Shown here: positions 28,037 through 36,807 of the stretch, piece after piece
Layout of the letters: every line of letters begins with the position of its first letter
How positions within the stretch are numbered: the stretch's first letter is position 1
Source of the DNA: Alcanivorax sp. REN37
GTDB lineage: Bacteria > Pseudomonadota > Gammaproteobacteria > Pseudomonadales > Alcanivoracaceae
DNA length: 64,000 bases
Reading direction: 5' to 3'
NCBI RefSeq assembly: GCF_041102775.1
Contig: NZ_JBGCUO010000002.1
Location: forward strand, 90,828 to 154,827
The notes under the pieces: model-generated
The model's database searches: none
The model's input: only the letters and a program-made list of their open reading frames with translations
What the model was told of the DNA's origin: nothing
Made by a program: the position numbers and the translations under genes

Positions 28037-28915
28037 ATGGATTCGTCCAGTCTGGTTGAGGTGGGTTTGCCCGCCGCATTGTTCCTGATCATGGTCGGTA
28101 TGGGGCTCACCCTCACCGGCAATGATTTCCGCACTCTTGCGGCCCGTCCCGGGCCGATCCTGTTCGGTACCCTGGCCCAGATCGTGCTGATGCCGCTGCT
28201 GGCGGTGGCGATTGCGCTGATGCTGGACTTGCCGCCGGTGATGGCGGTGGGGCTGGTGCTGATCGGTGCCTGCCCCGGCGGCACCACTTCCAATCTGTTT
28301 GCCTTCCTTGGCCGCGGCGACGTGGCGCTGTCGATCATCCTCACGGTGCTGGCGAGCCTGATCACCATTGTCACGCTGCCGCTGTCGGTGAACCTCGCCA
28401 TGGAGCATTTCCTGGGTGAGGGCACTCGCTTCTCGCTGCCGGTGCTGAAAACCGTGTTGACGCTGGTGGTGATCATCTTGGTGCCGGTGCTGATCGGCAT
28501 GGGGGTGCGCAACCGGCGACCGGCTTGGGCGGCGCGCGGCGAGAAGTTGGTGAGCCTGTTCGGGCTGGTGGTGCTGGTGGCGGTGATCGTTGGACTGGTG
28601 GCGCAGGAAGGCAGTCGCATGCTGGGCTATCTACAGGCAGCCGGGCCGGCGGCGGCACTGCTGGCGGTGGCAGGCATGGCGGTGGCGCTGCTGGGCGGGC
28701 GCGTAATGGGACTGTCTGGGCCGGCAGCACTCACGGTAGCCATCGAGCTGGCAGTGAAGAACGGCACCTTGGGGCTGATGATCGCGCTGAGCTTGCTGCA
28801 ATCACCGGAGATGTCGATTCCGGCGGCAGTCTACAGTCTGCTGATGTTCGTGTTCGGGTTCTTGCTGGCGGGGCTGGGTCGGGCGCGGTTGCCGGCGCGA
28901 CCGCTGGCGGTGTGA
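28037..28915 (+). CDS. Bile acid:sodium symporter (BASS) family transporter
   Basis: A 292-residue inner-membrane protein with about nine or ten hydrophobic segments. The family motif GLVLIGACPGGTTSNLFAFLGRGDVALSIILT (residues about 73-103) is the sodium-site region conserved in BASS and Acr3-like carriers, and ALTVAIELAVKNGTLGLMIA near residue 235 is the second crossing region. Family members carry bile acids, pyruvate, pantothenate or other anions with Na+; no substrate can be read from the sequence. AAGGAAG precedes the ATG. Confidence 0.87.
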   Translation: MDSSSLVEVGLPAALFLIMVGMGLTLTGNDFRTLAARPGPILFGTLAQIVLMPLLAVAIALMLDLPPVMAVGLVLIGACPGGTTSNLFAFLGRGDVALSIILTVLASLITIVTLPLSVNLAMEHFLGEGTRFSLPVLKTVLTLVVIILVPVLIGMGVRNRRPAWAARGEKLVSLFGLVVLVAVIVGLVAQEGSRMLGYLQAAGPAAALLAVAGMAVALLGGRVMGLSGPAALTVAIELAVKNGTLGLMIALSLLQSPEMSIPAAVYSLLMFVFGFLLAGLGRARLPARPLAV

Positions 28916-28922
28916 GGTCATT

Positions 28923-28943
28923 GGGCCGGCCCAGTGCCGGCCC
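28923..28943. terminator. GC hairpin between BASS gene and deacetylase gene
   Basis: GGGCCGGC / GCCGGCCC with a 5-base loop lies between two convergent genes, without T-runs. Confidence 0.4.
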
Positions 28944-28949
28944 GCTGAC

Positions 28950-29705
28950 TCAGCGGCCGCGCAGGGCCGCGGCCCGGCGCCAGTTGTTGGGCAGCAACTC
29001 GGATACCGGCACCAACTCCACCCCCGCCTCGCGCAGCAAGGGCAGCGCACTTTCCAGATACTCCAGCGTTTCCGGGTAGGGATGGCCGATGCCGATGGCG
29101 TGGCCACGCTGGCGCGCGATCGCCAGCAGTTGGTTGAACTGGGTGTTGATCGCCGCGCGGTCGCGCAGGTTGTCGAGAAACACATCGCGGCTGGCTTGGG
29201 CGATGCCGAAACGGGCAGCGGTGGCTGCGGCCACCGAATCGCCAATGGTGCGGCTGTCGATGAAGTACACATGACGCGTGGCCAGCGCCTGCATCACCCG
29301 TTCCATGGCGGCTCGGTCGCGGGTCACTGCGCTGCCCATGTGGTTGTTGAGGCCGCGGGCTTGCGGCACCCGCTCAAACGCATCGCGCAGTACCCGTGCG
29401 ACCTGGGTCGCCGACATTTGCGTATCGACGCCGCCCGGGTCCAGCGGCATCGGGCCGCTGGCGGCCATCGGCAGGTGGATCAGGATTTCATGGCCACGGG
29501 CGGCGGCGCGGCGCGCCATTTCAGTGCCGTGCGGGGAGCGCGGGATCACCGCCAAGGTGATCGCCGGCGGCAGTTGCAGCGCCCGTTGGCTGCGGTCGCG
29601 GTGGTAGCCGATGTCATCCAGGATCACCGCAATGCGGGGGGTGTCGGTGGCCAGTGCCAGCGGTGCCCACAGCAGTGCGGTCAGCAGTACCAGCAGCGGT
29701 TTCAC
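28950..29705 (-). CDS. Divergent polysaccharide deacetylase (YibQ family)
   Basis: A 251-residue exported protein: the signal peptide MKPLLVLLTALLWAPLALA is followed by TPRIAVILDDIGYHRDRSQRAL, the N-terminus of the divergent polysaccharide deacetylase family. HLPMAASGPMPLDPGG and GLNNHMGSAVTRD are the conserved metal-site-like segments, and HVYFIDSRTI follows. The family is near-universal next to ctpA/envC in gammaproteobacteria and is presumed to act on the cell envelope; enzymatic activity has not been settled to my knowledge. Its start overlaps the ctpA stop by 4 bases. Confidence 0.88.
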   Translation of the reverse strand: MKPLLVLLTALLWAPLALATDTPRIAVILDDIGYHRDRSQRALQLPPAITLAVIPRSPHGTEMARRAAARGHEILIHLPMAASGPMPLDPGGVDTQMSATQVARVLRDAFERVPQARGLNNHMGSAVTRDRAAMERVMQALATRHVYFIDSRTIGDSVAAATAARFGIAQASRDVFLDNLRDRAAINTQFNQLLAIARQRGHAIGIGHPYPETLEYLESALPLLREAGVELVPVSELLPNNWRRAAALRGR

Positions 29706-30991
29706 GGGGCCGGCCGGCGCTGGCTCAGGTGGATGCCGCGCAGTACCGACAGGGCTTGATACAGCTCGTAATCACGGCGTGCCAGCGCGCCGGTGGCCGC
29801 GGCGCTGTCCGGTGCCGAATCGGCACCGCTTTGCAGGTGATGAGGCAGATCCGCTTCGCGCAGGCTGTCAGGGTCGTCGCTCCATTCCACCTTGCTGACA
29901 CTGACCGGGATGTCCGGGTGGATGCCGTCCGCCTGGATCGAGCGCCCATTGGGCGTGTAGTAACGCGCGGTGGTGAGTTTCAGCGCCGCGTCATCTTGCA
30001 GCGGCAGTACCGTCTGCACCGAGCCTTTGCCGAAGGTGCGGCGGCCGATAATCAGCGCGCGGCCATGGTCTTGCAACGCGCCGGCGACGATTTCCGACGC
30101 CGAGGCGGAGCCGCCGTTCACCAGCACCGCCAGTGGTTTGCCGTTGAGCAGGTCGCCATGGCTGGCGGCGTAGTTGAGGCGGGTGTCCTCGCTGCGACCC
30201 TGGGTGTAGACGATCAGGCCGTCATCGAGGAACAGGTCGCTGACCTGGATGGCGCCGGTGAGCACGCCGCCGGGGTTGTTGCGCAGATCGAGTACCAGCC
30301 CGGCCAGGTTGGGATTGTCGGCCAGCAGTTGCTCCAGCTGGCGGCGCACCTCGCGGCCGGTGTTGCTCTGGAATTGGGAGATGCGCAGGTAGCCAATCTC
30401 GTCCGGCAGCATCTCGCTGCGCACACTGCGCACCTGGATGCGGTCGCGGGTGAGGGTGACGGTTTTCGGCGAGCCGCTGCCTTCACGCAGCAGCTGGATG
30501 GTGACGCTGCTGCCGATCTCGCCGCGCAGCATTTCCACCGCCTCGTTGAGGGTCAGGCCCTTGAGCAAGGTGTCATCGATCTTCAGCAGCACGTCGTTGG
30601 CTTGAATGCCGGCGCGGCTGGCCGGGGTGTCGTCCATCGGCGTGACCACGGTGACGAAGCCGTCCTTCATGGTCACTTCCATACCGAGGCCGCCGAACTC
30701 GCCGGAGGTGCTCACCTGCAGGTCGTCAAACTCGTCTGGGCTGAGGTAGGCAGAGTGCGGGTCGAGCTCCATCAGCATGCCGCGGATGGCAGACTCCAGC
30801 AGTTCGCGCACATCGGCGTCTTCCACGTAGGCGACGCGGATGCGCTCCAGCACTTCGGCAAACCGGCGCAGTTCGGTCACTGGAATGTCGTGCTGGCGGG
30901 CGTCCTGGTCCAGTTGCGGGCGCGGGTCCAGCGGCGCTGCCACGGTGGTGGTGGCCAGGGCCAGCAGGGAAATGCCGAGAATGTATTTCAT
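29702..30991 (-). CDS. ctpA: Carboxyl-terminal processing protease CtpA (S41)
   Basis: A 429-residue periplasmic serine protease. It has a signal peptide (MKYILGISLLALATTTVAA), an N-terminal helical part, a PDZ domain around residues 95-180 (GLGMEVTMKDGFVTVVTPMDDTPASRAGI), and the S41 domain with the Ser in the SASASE motif (about 297) and Lys322 in TFGKGSVQ, the catalytic Ser-Lys dyad. LDLRNNPGGVL is the typical core. In Pseudomonas CtpA degrades peptidoglycan endopeptidases. Downstream it is coupled to the deacetylase by a 4-base overlap; envC lies 32 bases upstream. Confidence 0.95.
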   Translation of the reverse strand: MKYILGISLLALATTTVAAPLDPRPQLDQDARQHDIPVTELRRFAEVLERIRVAYVEDADVRELLESAIRGMLMELDPHSAYLSPDEFDDLQVSTSGEFGGLGMEVTMKDGFVTVVTPMDDTPASRAGIQANDVLLKIDDTLLKGLTLNEAVEMLRGEIGSSVTIQLLREGSGSPKTVTLTRDRIQVRSVRSEMLPDEIGYLRISQFQSNTGREVRRQLEQLLADNPNLAGLVLDLRNNPGGVLTGAIQVSDLFLDDGLIVYTQGRSEDTRLNYAASHGDLLNGKPLAVLVNGGSASASEIVAGALQDHGRALIIGRRTFGKGSVQTVLPLQDDAALKLTTARYYTPNGRSIQADGIHPDIPVSVSKVEWSDDPDSLREADLPHHLQSGADSAPDSAAATGALARRDYELYQALSVLRGIHLSQRRPAP

Positions 30992-31023
30992 CCTGTCTAC
31001 TCTCAGAGTGCGGCCGCCGCCGA

Positions 31024-32187
31024 TTAATTCAGGGGCGGCAGTGTAACACGGCGGTTGACCCAGCCATTGGGGTTCACCGGCTTGCCCTGGCGGCGAATTT
31101 CAAAGTACAGCCCGGCGTCACCAGCGCCGCCGGAGTCGCCGGAACGGGCCAGCACATCACCGGCGGAAACCCAATCACCGACCTCGCGCAGCAATGTTTG
31201 GTTATGGCCGTACAGGCTCAGGTAACCGTTGCCATGGTCGACGATCAGCATGAAACCGTAGCCGCGCAGCCAGTCGGAGTACACCACGCGCCCGGTGTGG
31301 ATCGCGCGTACCGGAGTGCCGGGTGTGGCCTCCAGAATCATCCCGTTCCAGCGCAGACTGCCGCTGCGCACGGTACCGAAGTTCACCCGCGTGCGGCCTT
31401 CCAACGGGAACGGCAGTTTGCCGGCCAGCTGGCCAAAGGGGGCGCCGCTGGGCTGCGCCGGAATGTCGGCGATCACCCGGTTCATCTGTTGCAGCAGCGC
31501 GTCGAGCCGGCTTTCGTCAGCGCGTAGCGCGCCGAGCCGCTGGCCCTGCTCGGTGACCTGGGCATTGAGCGCGCTGAGCGCGGTGGCGCGCTGCTGGCGT
31601 GCTTCGCCAAGGCGGCGCTGCTGGGCGCTCACTTCTGCCTCGCGCACGCCGAGCTGCTCGCGGGCATCGGCCACTTCCAGCGACACCTTGATCAGCGCCT
31701 CCAGTTCTGTTTTGAGGGTGCTGAGGCGCTCGCTGCGGGCGCGCTGCATGTAATCGTGGTAGCGCAGCAGCCGTGCGACTTGGTCCGGCTGTTGCTGGCT
31801 GAGCAGCAGCTTGGTGGTGGGTTCTTTGCCGTGCCCGTACAGTAGCCGCACGGTGCGCGCGATCCATTCCACCTGGGTGGCCTGTTCGGCGGCCATGCTG
31901 CGCTGGCGGGTCTTGAGTTGGTCGAGGCGCTGGGCGGCCTCGCGCTGGCGTTGCTGTAGGGTGGTCTGTTCGCGATCGAGCCGGGCGATGGCGGCTTCGC
32001 GCTCGCGCAGGTCCGCGGCCAGCCGGTCGCGCTGGCGCAGGTCTTTCTGCTGTTGTTGTTCCAGCCCGCGGATTCGCTCGCGTAATTCACGCAGTTGCCC
32101 CGGCGAGACGTTGTCTGCCGGCAGCCAGGCAGGCCACAGCAACAGCACACCAAGTAGCGCGGACAGCAGCAAACGGGGGCGGATCAT
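31024..32187 (-). CDS. envC: Murein hydrolase activator EnvC
   Basis: A 387-residue periplasmic protein: signal peptide, then a long coiled coil (residues about 28-250, rich in LEQQQQKDLRQRDRL-type heptads), then a C-terminal LytM/M23 domain. The LytM domain is degenerate: the usual HxH zinc motif is replaced by LYFEI, as in EnvC, which activates amidases AmiA/AmiB at the septum rather than cutting itself. GRVVYSDWLRGYGFMLIVDHGNGYLSLYGHN is the family core. It is first in an envC-ctpA-deacetylase set. Confidence 0.93.
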   Translation of the reverse strand: MIRPRLLLSALLGVLLLWPAWLPADNVSPGQLRELRERIRGLEQQQQKDLRQRDRLAADLREREAAIARLDREQTTLQQRQREAAQRLDQLKTRQRSMAAEQATQVEWIARTVRLLYGHGKEPTTKLLLSQQQPDQVARLLRYHDYMQRARSERLSTLKTELEALIKVSLEVADAREQLGVREAEVSAQQRRLGEARQQRATALSALNAQVTEQGQRLGALRADESRLDALLQQMNRVIADIPAQPSGAPFGQLAGKLPFPLEGRTRVNFGTVRSGSLRWNGMILEATPGTPVRAIHTGRVVYSDWLRGYGFMLIVDHGNGYLSLYGHNQTLLREVGDWVSAGDVLARSGDSGGAGDAGLYFEIRRQGKPVNPNGWVNRRVTLPPLN

Positions 32188-32307
32188 GGGAGTGTGGCCA
32201 CCGGTGTTGGCAGCGCGGCAGTGCCAAACCGGCCGCGAGCATGGATGAATGGCATTGGCTTCCTTATACTTGGCGACGTTTTTTTACCCATGATCGGATG
32301 ATGCTGT

Positions 32308-32724
32308 ATGACCAAAGCGCTCGAATTTGCCGCCAACCACCCAGTGCTGGTATCGGCGTTCTTTTTGCTCTGGGCTCTGTTCTTCCTGAACGAGTCACGC
32401 CGCGGCGGTCGTTCCATCAGCCCGCAGCAGGCCACTGACCTGCTCAACCGGGAACAGGGTGTGGTGATTGATCTGCGCAGCGCCGATGACTTCCGCAAGG
32501 GACACATCGCGGGAAGTATCAATGTTCCGCAGGCCAACCTCAACGAACGCCTGAACGAAATTGAAAAATGGAAAGACCGCCCGTTGATCTTCCTGTGCGG
32601 CCAGGGCAACCAGGCCGGCGGGGCGGTGTCGCCGTTGCGCGGCAAGGGGTTCACGAAACTGTACCGCATCCGTGGTGGAATGCAGGGATGGCGCGGTGAG
32701 AACTTGCCAGTGGTGCGAGCCTGA
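32308..32724 (+). CDS. Membrane-anchored rhodanese-like protein (YibN type)
   Basis: 138 residues: an N-terminal transmembrane segment (residues about 12-28) and a single rhodanese domain with active-loop Cys97 in FLCGQGNQAGGA. The domain pattern VVIDLRSADDFRKGHIAGSINVP is standard. YibN-type proteins sit upstream of grxC and secB and may work in sulfur transfer or redox control near the translocon. The stop overlaps the grxC start by one base (TGATG). Confidence 0.92.
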   Translation: MTKALEFAANHPVLVSAFFLLWALFFLNESRRGGRSISPQQATDLLNREQGVVIDLRSADDFRKGHIAGSINVPQANLNERLNEIEKWKDRPLIFLCGQGNQAGGAVSPLRGKGFTKLYRIRGGMQGWRGENLPVVRA

Positions 32725-32990
32725 TGACTTCCGTACTGATTTATACCACCCGTTGGTGCCCGTTCTGCCAGCGCGCTCTGCAGCTGCTGGACAGCAAGGG
32801 CGTGTCGTACACCAATGTGGATGTGGATGACGACCCGTCCCAGCGTCAGATCATGATCGAGCGGGCGGGGCGCCGAACGGTGCCGCAAATCTTCATCGGC
32901 GACACCCACGTGGGGGGCTGCGATGATCTTTACGCCTTGGAGCGTGAAGGCCGCCTGGATGCAATGCTGAACATGGATGCAAAACAATGA
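32724..32990 (+). CDS. grxC: Glutaredoxin 3
   Basis: An 88-residue dithiol glutaredoxin with active site C12-P-F-C15 (RWCPFCQRA), the cis-Pro TVPQIFIGD segment and HVGGCDDLYALEREG for glutathione binding. It reduces disulfides with glutathione in the cytoplasm. It overlaps its neighbours on both sides (1 and 4 bases), so the rhodanese-grxC-secB transcript is translationally coupled. Confidence 0.96.
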   Translation: MTSVLIYTTRWCPFCQRALQLLDSKGVSYTNVDVDDDPSQRQIMIERAGRRTVPQIFIGDTHVGGCDDLYALEREGRLDAMLNMDAKQ

Positions 32991-33451
32991 GTGAGACACC
33001 GGAGCGCGCGTTCCACCTGCAACGTTTTTACGTCAAGGACCTGTCCTATGAAGTGCCGGGGGCACCTGAGGTGTTCCTGACCCCGGTGCAGCCGCGGGTG
33101 AACCTGCAGCTGAACACCGAAGCCCGTGCGCTGGGTGACAGCGGCAGCGATTTCGAAGTGGTGCTGAGCGTCACCGTCACCGCCGAGAATGAAGACGGCA
33201 AAGTGCTGTACCTGGCGGAAGTGGTGCAGGCTGGCATCTTCACCTTGGTTGGCTTTGAAGGCGAAGAGCGCGATCACCTGCTCGGCGCCTACTGCCCGAA
33301 CCTGCTGTTCCCGTATGCCCGCGAAGCGGTGTCTGATCTGGTCAACCGTGGCAGCTTCCCGCAATTGCTGCTGCAACCGATCAACTTCGATGCGCTTTAC
33401 GCCGACGCCCGCGCGCGTCAGGCCGACGGCGCCGAAGCGCCGACCCACTGA
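32987..33451 (+). CDS. secB: Protein-export chaperone SecB
   Basis: A 154-residue cytoplasmic chaperone that keeps precursors unfolded for SecA. It starts PERAFHLQRFYVKDLSYEVPGAPEVF, has the conserved ALGDSGSDFEVVLSVTVTAE middle, LLGAYCPNLLFPYAREAVSDLVNRGSFPQLLLQPINFDALY and an acidic C-terminus. All are diagnostic of SecB. The grxC-secB order is conserved in gammaproteobacteria. Confidence 0.98.
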   Translation: MSETPERAFHLQRFYVKDLSYEVPGAPEVFLTPVQPRVNLQLNTEARALGDSGSDFEVVLSVTVTAENEDGKVLYLAEVVQAGIFTLVGFEGEERDHLLGAYCPNLLFPYAREAVSDLVNRGSFPQLLLQPINFDALYADARARQADGAEAPTH

Positions 33452-33466
33452 GTGGTCGGCAGAAGC

Positions 33467-33495
33467 AAAAAAGCCCGTCAGTGACGGGCTTTTTT
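33467..33495. terminator. Bidirectional terminator between secB and the adhesin operon
   Basis: AAAAAAGCCCGTCA / TGACGGGCTTTTTT hairpin; it ends secB on the plus strand and the HlyD gene on the minus strand. Confidence 0.93.
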
Positions 33496-33506
33496 GTGGG
33501 CGTCGA

Positions 33507-34676
33507 TCAGCGCTCGCGCAGCGCTTCGCGGGCGCGGTTAAGCGGTTTGAGCAGGTAATCGAGCACCGTCTTGCGGCCGGTGCGGATATCCACCGTGGCC
33601 ACCATGCCGGGCACGATCGAGAACTGCTTGCCGGCTTTATTTTCCAGATAGTCGCTGTCGGTGCGGATATAGACCCGGTAGTAGACGTTTTCCGGTTGGC
33701 GCTCGTCCTGCAGCGTATCCGGCGAGATGGTCACCACGCGCCCGCTGAGACCGCCGTAGATGGCGTAGTCGTAAGCGGTGATTTTCACCAGCGCTTCCTG
33801 GTCCGGGTGGATGAAGGCGATGTCGCGCGGTGAAATCTGCGCTTCGATCAACAGCCGGTCATCCAGCGGCACAATCTGCATCAACTGCCCATTGGGCGCG
33901 ATCACGCCGCCGCGGGTGGTGATTTCGATGTCCTTCACAATGCCGCGCACCGGTGAACGCAGCGTCAGCCGCGTTAGCGAGTCGGTGCGGCCGCGCAGCA
34001 CTGACGCCAGCGTTTCCACTTCGGCGCTGGCCTTGGACAGGTCCTCGCGCGCTTGCACCACGTACTGGGAGCGGGTGTCGGAGGCTTTCAAATCCAACTC
34101 CGAGCGCTGGCGCTCCAGCCGCAGCACTTCCATGTTGCTGGCGGCGCCGGTCTGCATCAGCCGGCGAGTGATGTCCAATTCTTGGCTGAGCAACTGCCGC
34201 GAGGCGCCAATGCCGGCCAGCGTCTCATCCAGTCTCCGGCGGCGGCTTTGGTAGAGCCGGGTTTCCTCGGCGATCAGCTCCGGATAGTCCTGCAGGCTGT
34301 CGGGAAAGGACAGCGCCTCGCCGCTAAGCTCAGCTTGCAGGCGGGCGCTGCGGGCTAGCGCGGCGCGGTAGCGGGCCGCGCTTTCGCCGACATCGGATTC
34401 GGTGCGGGTGGGGTCGAGCCGTGCCAGCACCTGGCCGGCTTCGACGATGTCGCCTTCGCGTACCATCAGTTCGGTGAGGATGCCGCCTTCCAGCGATTGG
34501 ATCACCTGTTCGCGGGAGCTAGGCACTACCTTGCCGGAGCCGCTGGAGACTTCATCTAGCACCGCCCAAGCCGCCCAGATCAGGAACACCAGCAAGCCGC
34601 CGCCCGCCAGCAAGAGAATGCGCCGTGCCCGTTGCAGGGTGGCGAGGTCATCAAGGTCGTGGGCGATATCATGCAT
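33507..34676 (-). CDS. HlyD-family adaptor of the type I secretion system (LapC-like)
   Basis: A 389-residue membrane-fusion protein: one N-terminal transmembrane segment (residues about 19-42, ILLLAGGGLLVFLIWAAWAVL), a lipoyl half-motif QVIQSLEGGILTELMVREGDIVEAGQVLARLD, long coiled hairpins (residues about 85-225), the second lipoyl half (LRSPVRGIVKDIEITTRGGVI) and a C-terminal beta domain (GMVATVDIRTGRKTVLDYLLKPL). It bridges the ABC exporter and the TolC channel. Its first 8 bases overlap the exporter gene. It is the last gene of the operon. Confidence 0.93.
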   Translation of the reverse strand: MHDIAHDLDDLATLQRARRILLLAGGGLLVFLIWAAWAVLDEVSSGSGKVVPSSREQVIQSLEGGILTELMVREGDIVEAGQVLARLDPTRTESDVGESAARYRAALARSARLQAELSGEALSFPDSLQDYPELIAEETRLYQSRRRRLDETLAGIGASRQLLSQELDITRRLMQTGAASNMEVLRLERQRSELDLKASDTRSQYVVQAREDLSKASAEVETLASVLRGRTDSLTRLTLRSPVRGIVKDIEITTRGGVIAPNGQLMQIVPLDDRLLIEAQISPRDIAFIHPDQEALVKITAYDYAIYGGLSGRVVTISPDTLQDERQPENVYYRVYIRTDSDYLENKAGKQFSIVPGMVATVDIRTGRKTVLDYLLKPLNRAREALRER

Positions 34677-36807
34677 GGCGTTGGCCTCCGGACTGGCGCA
34701 GGGCCTGCAAGGCTTTTTCTTTCGGTGCGTCGAGCACGATCTTGCCGCCGTCCACCACCAAAATGCGCTGCGCCAGCCGCAGCGGTGCCAGCCGGTGGGT
34801 GGCGAAGATCAGTGTGCGACGGCCCAGCCATTGGTCGAGGCCGTCAAGGAACGCCGATTCAGTGTGTTCATCCAGCGCCGCGGTGGGTTCATCCAGCAGC
34901 AGCACATTCGGTTGGCGCAGCAGCAACCGCGCCAGCAGCACCGATTGGCGCTGGCCACCGGACAGGCCTGCGCCGCCTTCCATGATCGGGTAATCGAGCC
35001 CCTGCGGCAGGCTTTGTACCGCTGCCAAGGCGCCGCTGACGCGCAGTGCATCGAGCAGCTCGCTGTCGCTCACCTGCGGCGCGCCGAGCAGTAGGTTTTC
35101 GCGCAGCGTGCCGTGAAACAGGCGCGCGGTTTGCGTCAGCAGCGCCAGGTCGCGGTGGCGGTCGGCGGGATCGATCTGCATCAGTGGCACTTGGTCGAGC
35201 AGGGTGCGGCCATCGACTTGGTCGACATGACCGGCCAGCGCCGACAGCAGCGTCGACTTGCCGGCACCGTTGCGGCCGAGCACCGCAATGCGCTCGCCGG
35301 GCTTGATGTCCAGTTGCGCCACGTCCAACGCCACCGGCAGGTCCGGGTGGTGACGGAAGCGCGCATTGCGCAGCTCGAACTCGCCGCGCAGCACCGGGCG
35401 GTGCACCCGCTGTTCGGACGATTCCAGCGGCAGTTCCATAATCGCGTCCAGCGCCTGCAGCGACACCTTGGCCTGCTGCCAGCGGGTCAACACCTGGGTC
35501 AGTTGCGCCAGCGGCGCCAACATGCGCGAGGACAGGATGCTGGCGGCCACCAGCGCGCCGGAGGTCAGTTCGGCGTCGATCACCATCGGCGCGCCGAACA
35601 CCAGCACAATGGCAAATACCGCGCCCTGCACCGTCTGGCTCCATTGCGTCAGCCAATGATTGAGGTGGCGCTGTTCCAGTGACGAGGCGGCGGTGGCGGC
35701 GTTGTAATGGTTCCACTGCTGCTGGAAGCGCTGTTCCGCTTGCAAGCTGCGGATGTCTTCCAAGCCCTGAATGCTTTCCACCAGCAGCGCGTTGCGCAGC
35801 GAGGACTCCCGCTGCGTGGCGCGCGCCTGTTCGGCTAGTCGTTTCTGCATCAGCAGCGGCGGGATCACCATCGCCAGCATGGCCACTAGCGGCACCCACA
35901 CCAGCGGCCCGGCAATCAGCCCAAACACCACCAGGAACAGCAGGAAGAACGGCATGTCCACCAGCGCGCCGAGGGTGCTGGAGGTGATCAGCTCACGCAC
36001 CTGCTCCAGTTCGCGGATCTGCGCGATGAAGCTGCCGGTGGAGGCCGGCCGCGCCGACAGCTTGAGCCGCAGGGCGTGGCCAAACACACGGTCGGAAATA
36101 CGTAAATCGGCAGCTTTGCCGAGCAAATCCATAATGCGCCCGCGCACCAGCCGCATCGCCAGCGCCAGGCCCACTGCTAACGCCACACCGCTGAATAGCA
36201 CCCACAGCGTGGGCAGCGATTGCGCCGGAATCACCCGGTCGTAGACCTGCATTGAAAACAAAATGGTGGCGAGGCTAAGCACGTTGGCGATCAGCGCCGC
36301 CAGCATCACATGCCCGTAGGGGCGCCAGTCCGGCAGGATCAGTCGCCGCAGCCAGTGCTCCTGCTTGGGTGCCAAGTAGGCATCGACGCGGCTGTCGCGC
36401 ACGCCGGCAATTGGGCGTGCCACGGCCCAGCGCGCCAGGCCCAACATCAGGCTGTCGCGCGGTACTGGGGTGGCGAGGCCATCCTGCATGAAGCGCACCG
36501 ACAGCAGTCCGTCGTCGTTGAGGGCCTCGATCACGCCGACTTGGCCGTCGCGCATTTCCACCAAGATCGGCAGCGCCCACGCGGACAAGGCGTCATCGCG
36601 GATCGGCAGGAAACGCAGTTGCAGGCCGGCTTCGCGCGCGCACTGCGGCAGGGCGTCGGTGACCGACGGCGACCAGTGTGCTGCCAGTTTGACGGTTTCT
36701 GGTGACGGGTCAGTGCGGTAGTGCTGGGCCACGGCCAGGACCGCCGCCACCCATTGGTCGAGGCGGGTGTCGGCGGCTTCAGCGCCGGTGTCGGCGGCAT
36801 CGCTCAT
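34669..36807 (-). CDS. Type I secretion ABC exporter with C39-like domain (LapB-like)
   Basis: A 712-residue exporter. Residues about 12-140 form a C39-like domain (LAVAQHYRTDPSPETVKLA) that lacks the catalytic Cys of true bacteriocin peptidases, as in RTX/Lap exporters. Residues about 160-460 have six membrane segments, and residues about 480-712 are the ATPase: Walker A GRNGAGKST (K517), signature LSGGQRQSVLLARLLL, Walker B VLLLDEPTAALDE and a switch His in FATHRLAPL. It exports the adhesin in one step through the HlyD and TolC partners. It overlaps both neighbours (4 and 8 bases). Confidence 0.94.
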   Translation of the reverse strand: MSDAADTGAEAADTRLDQWVAAVLAVAQHYRTDPSPETVKLAAHWSPSVTDALPQCAREAGLQLRFLPIRDDALSAWALPILVEMRDGQVGVIEALNDDGLLSVRFMQDGLATPVPRDSLMLGLARWAVARPIAGVRDSRVDAYLAPKQEHWLRRLILPDWRPYGHVMLAALIANVLSLATILFSMQVYDRVIPAQSLPTLWVLFSGVALAVGLALAMRLVRGRIMDLLGKAADLRISDRVFGHALRLKLSARPASTGSFIAQIRELEQVRELITSSTLGALVDMPFFLLFLVVFGLIAGPLVWVPLVAMLAMVIPPLLMQKRLAEQARATQRESSLRNALLVESIQGLEDIRSLQAEQRFQQQWNHYNAATAASSLEQRHLNHWLTQWSQTVQGAVFAIVLVFGAPMVIDAELTSGALVAASILSSRMLAPLAQLTQVLTRWQQAKVSLQALDAIMELPLESSEQRVHRPVLRGEFELRNARFRHHPDLPVALDVAQLDIKPGERIAVLGRNGAGKSTLLSALAGHVDQVDGRTLLDQVPLMQIDPADRHRDLALLTQTARLFHGTLRENLLLGAPQVSDSELLDALRVSGALAAVQSLPQGLDYPIMEGGAGLSGGQRQSVLLARLLLRQPNVLLLDEPTAALDEHTESAFLDGLDQWLGRRTLIFATHRLAPLRLAQRILVVDGGKIVLDAPKEKALQALRQSGGQRHA

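Noticed and set aside
34669..36807. The exporter's N-terminal domain as an active C39 peptidase that trims the adhesin
   Set aside because: The catalytic cysteine motif of C39 peptidases is absent; this is the C39-like docking domain of Lap/RTX exporters.
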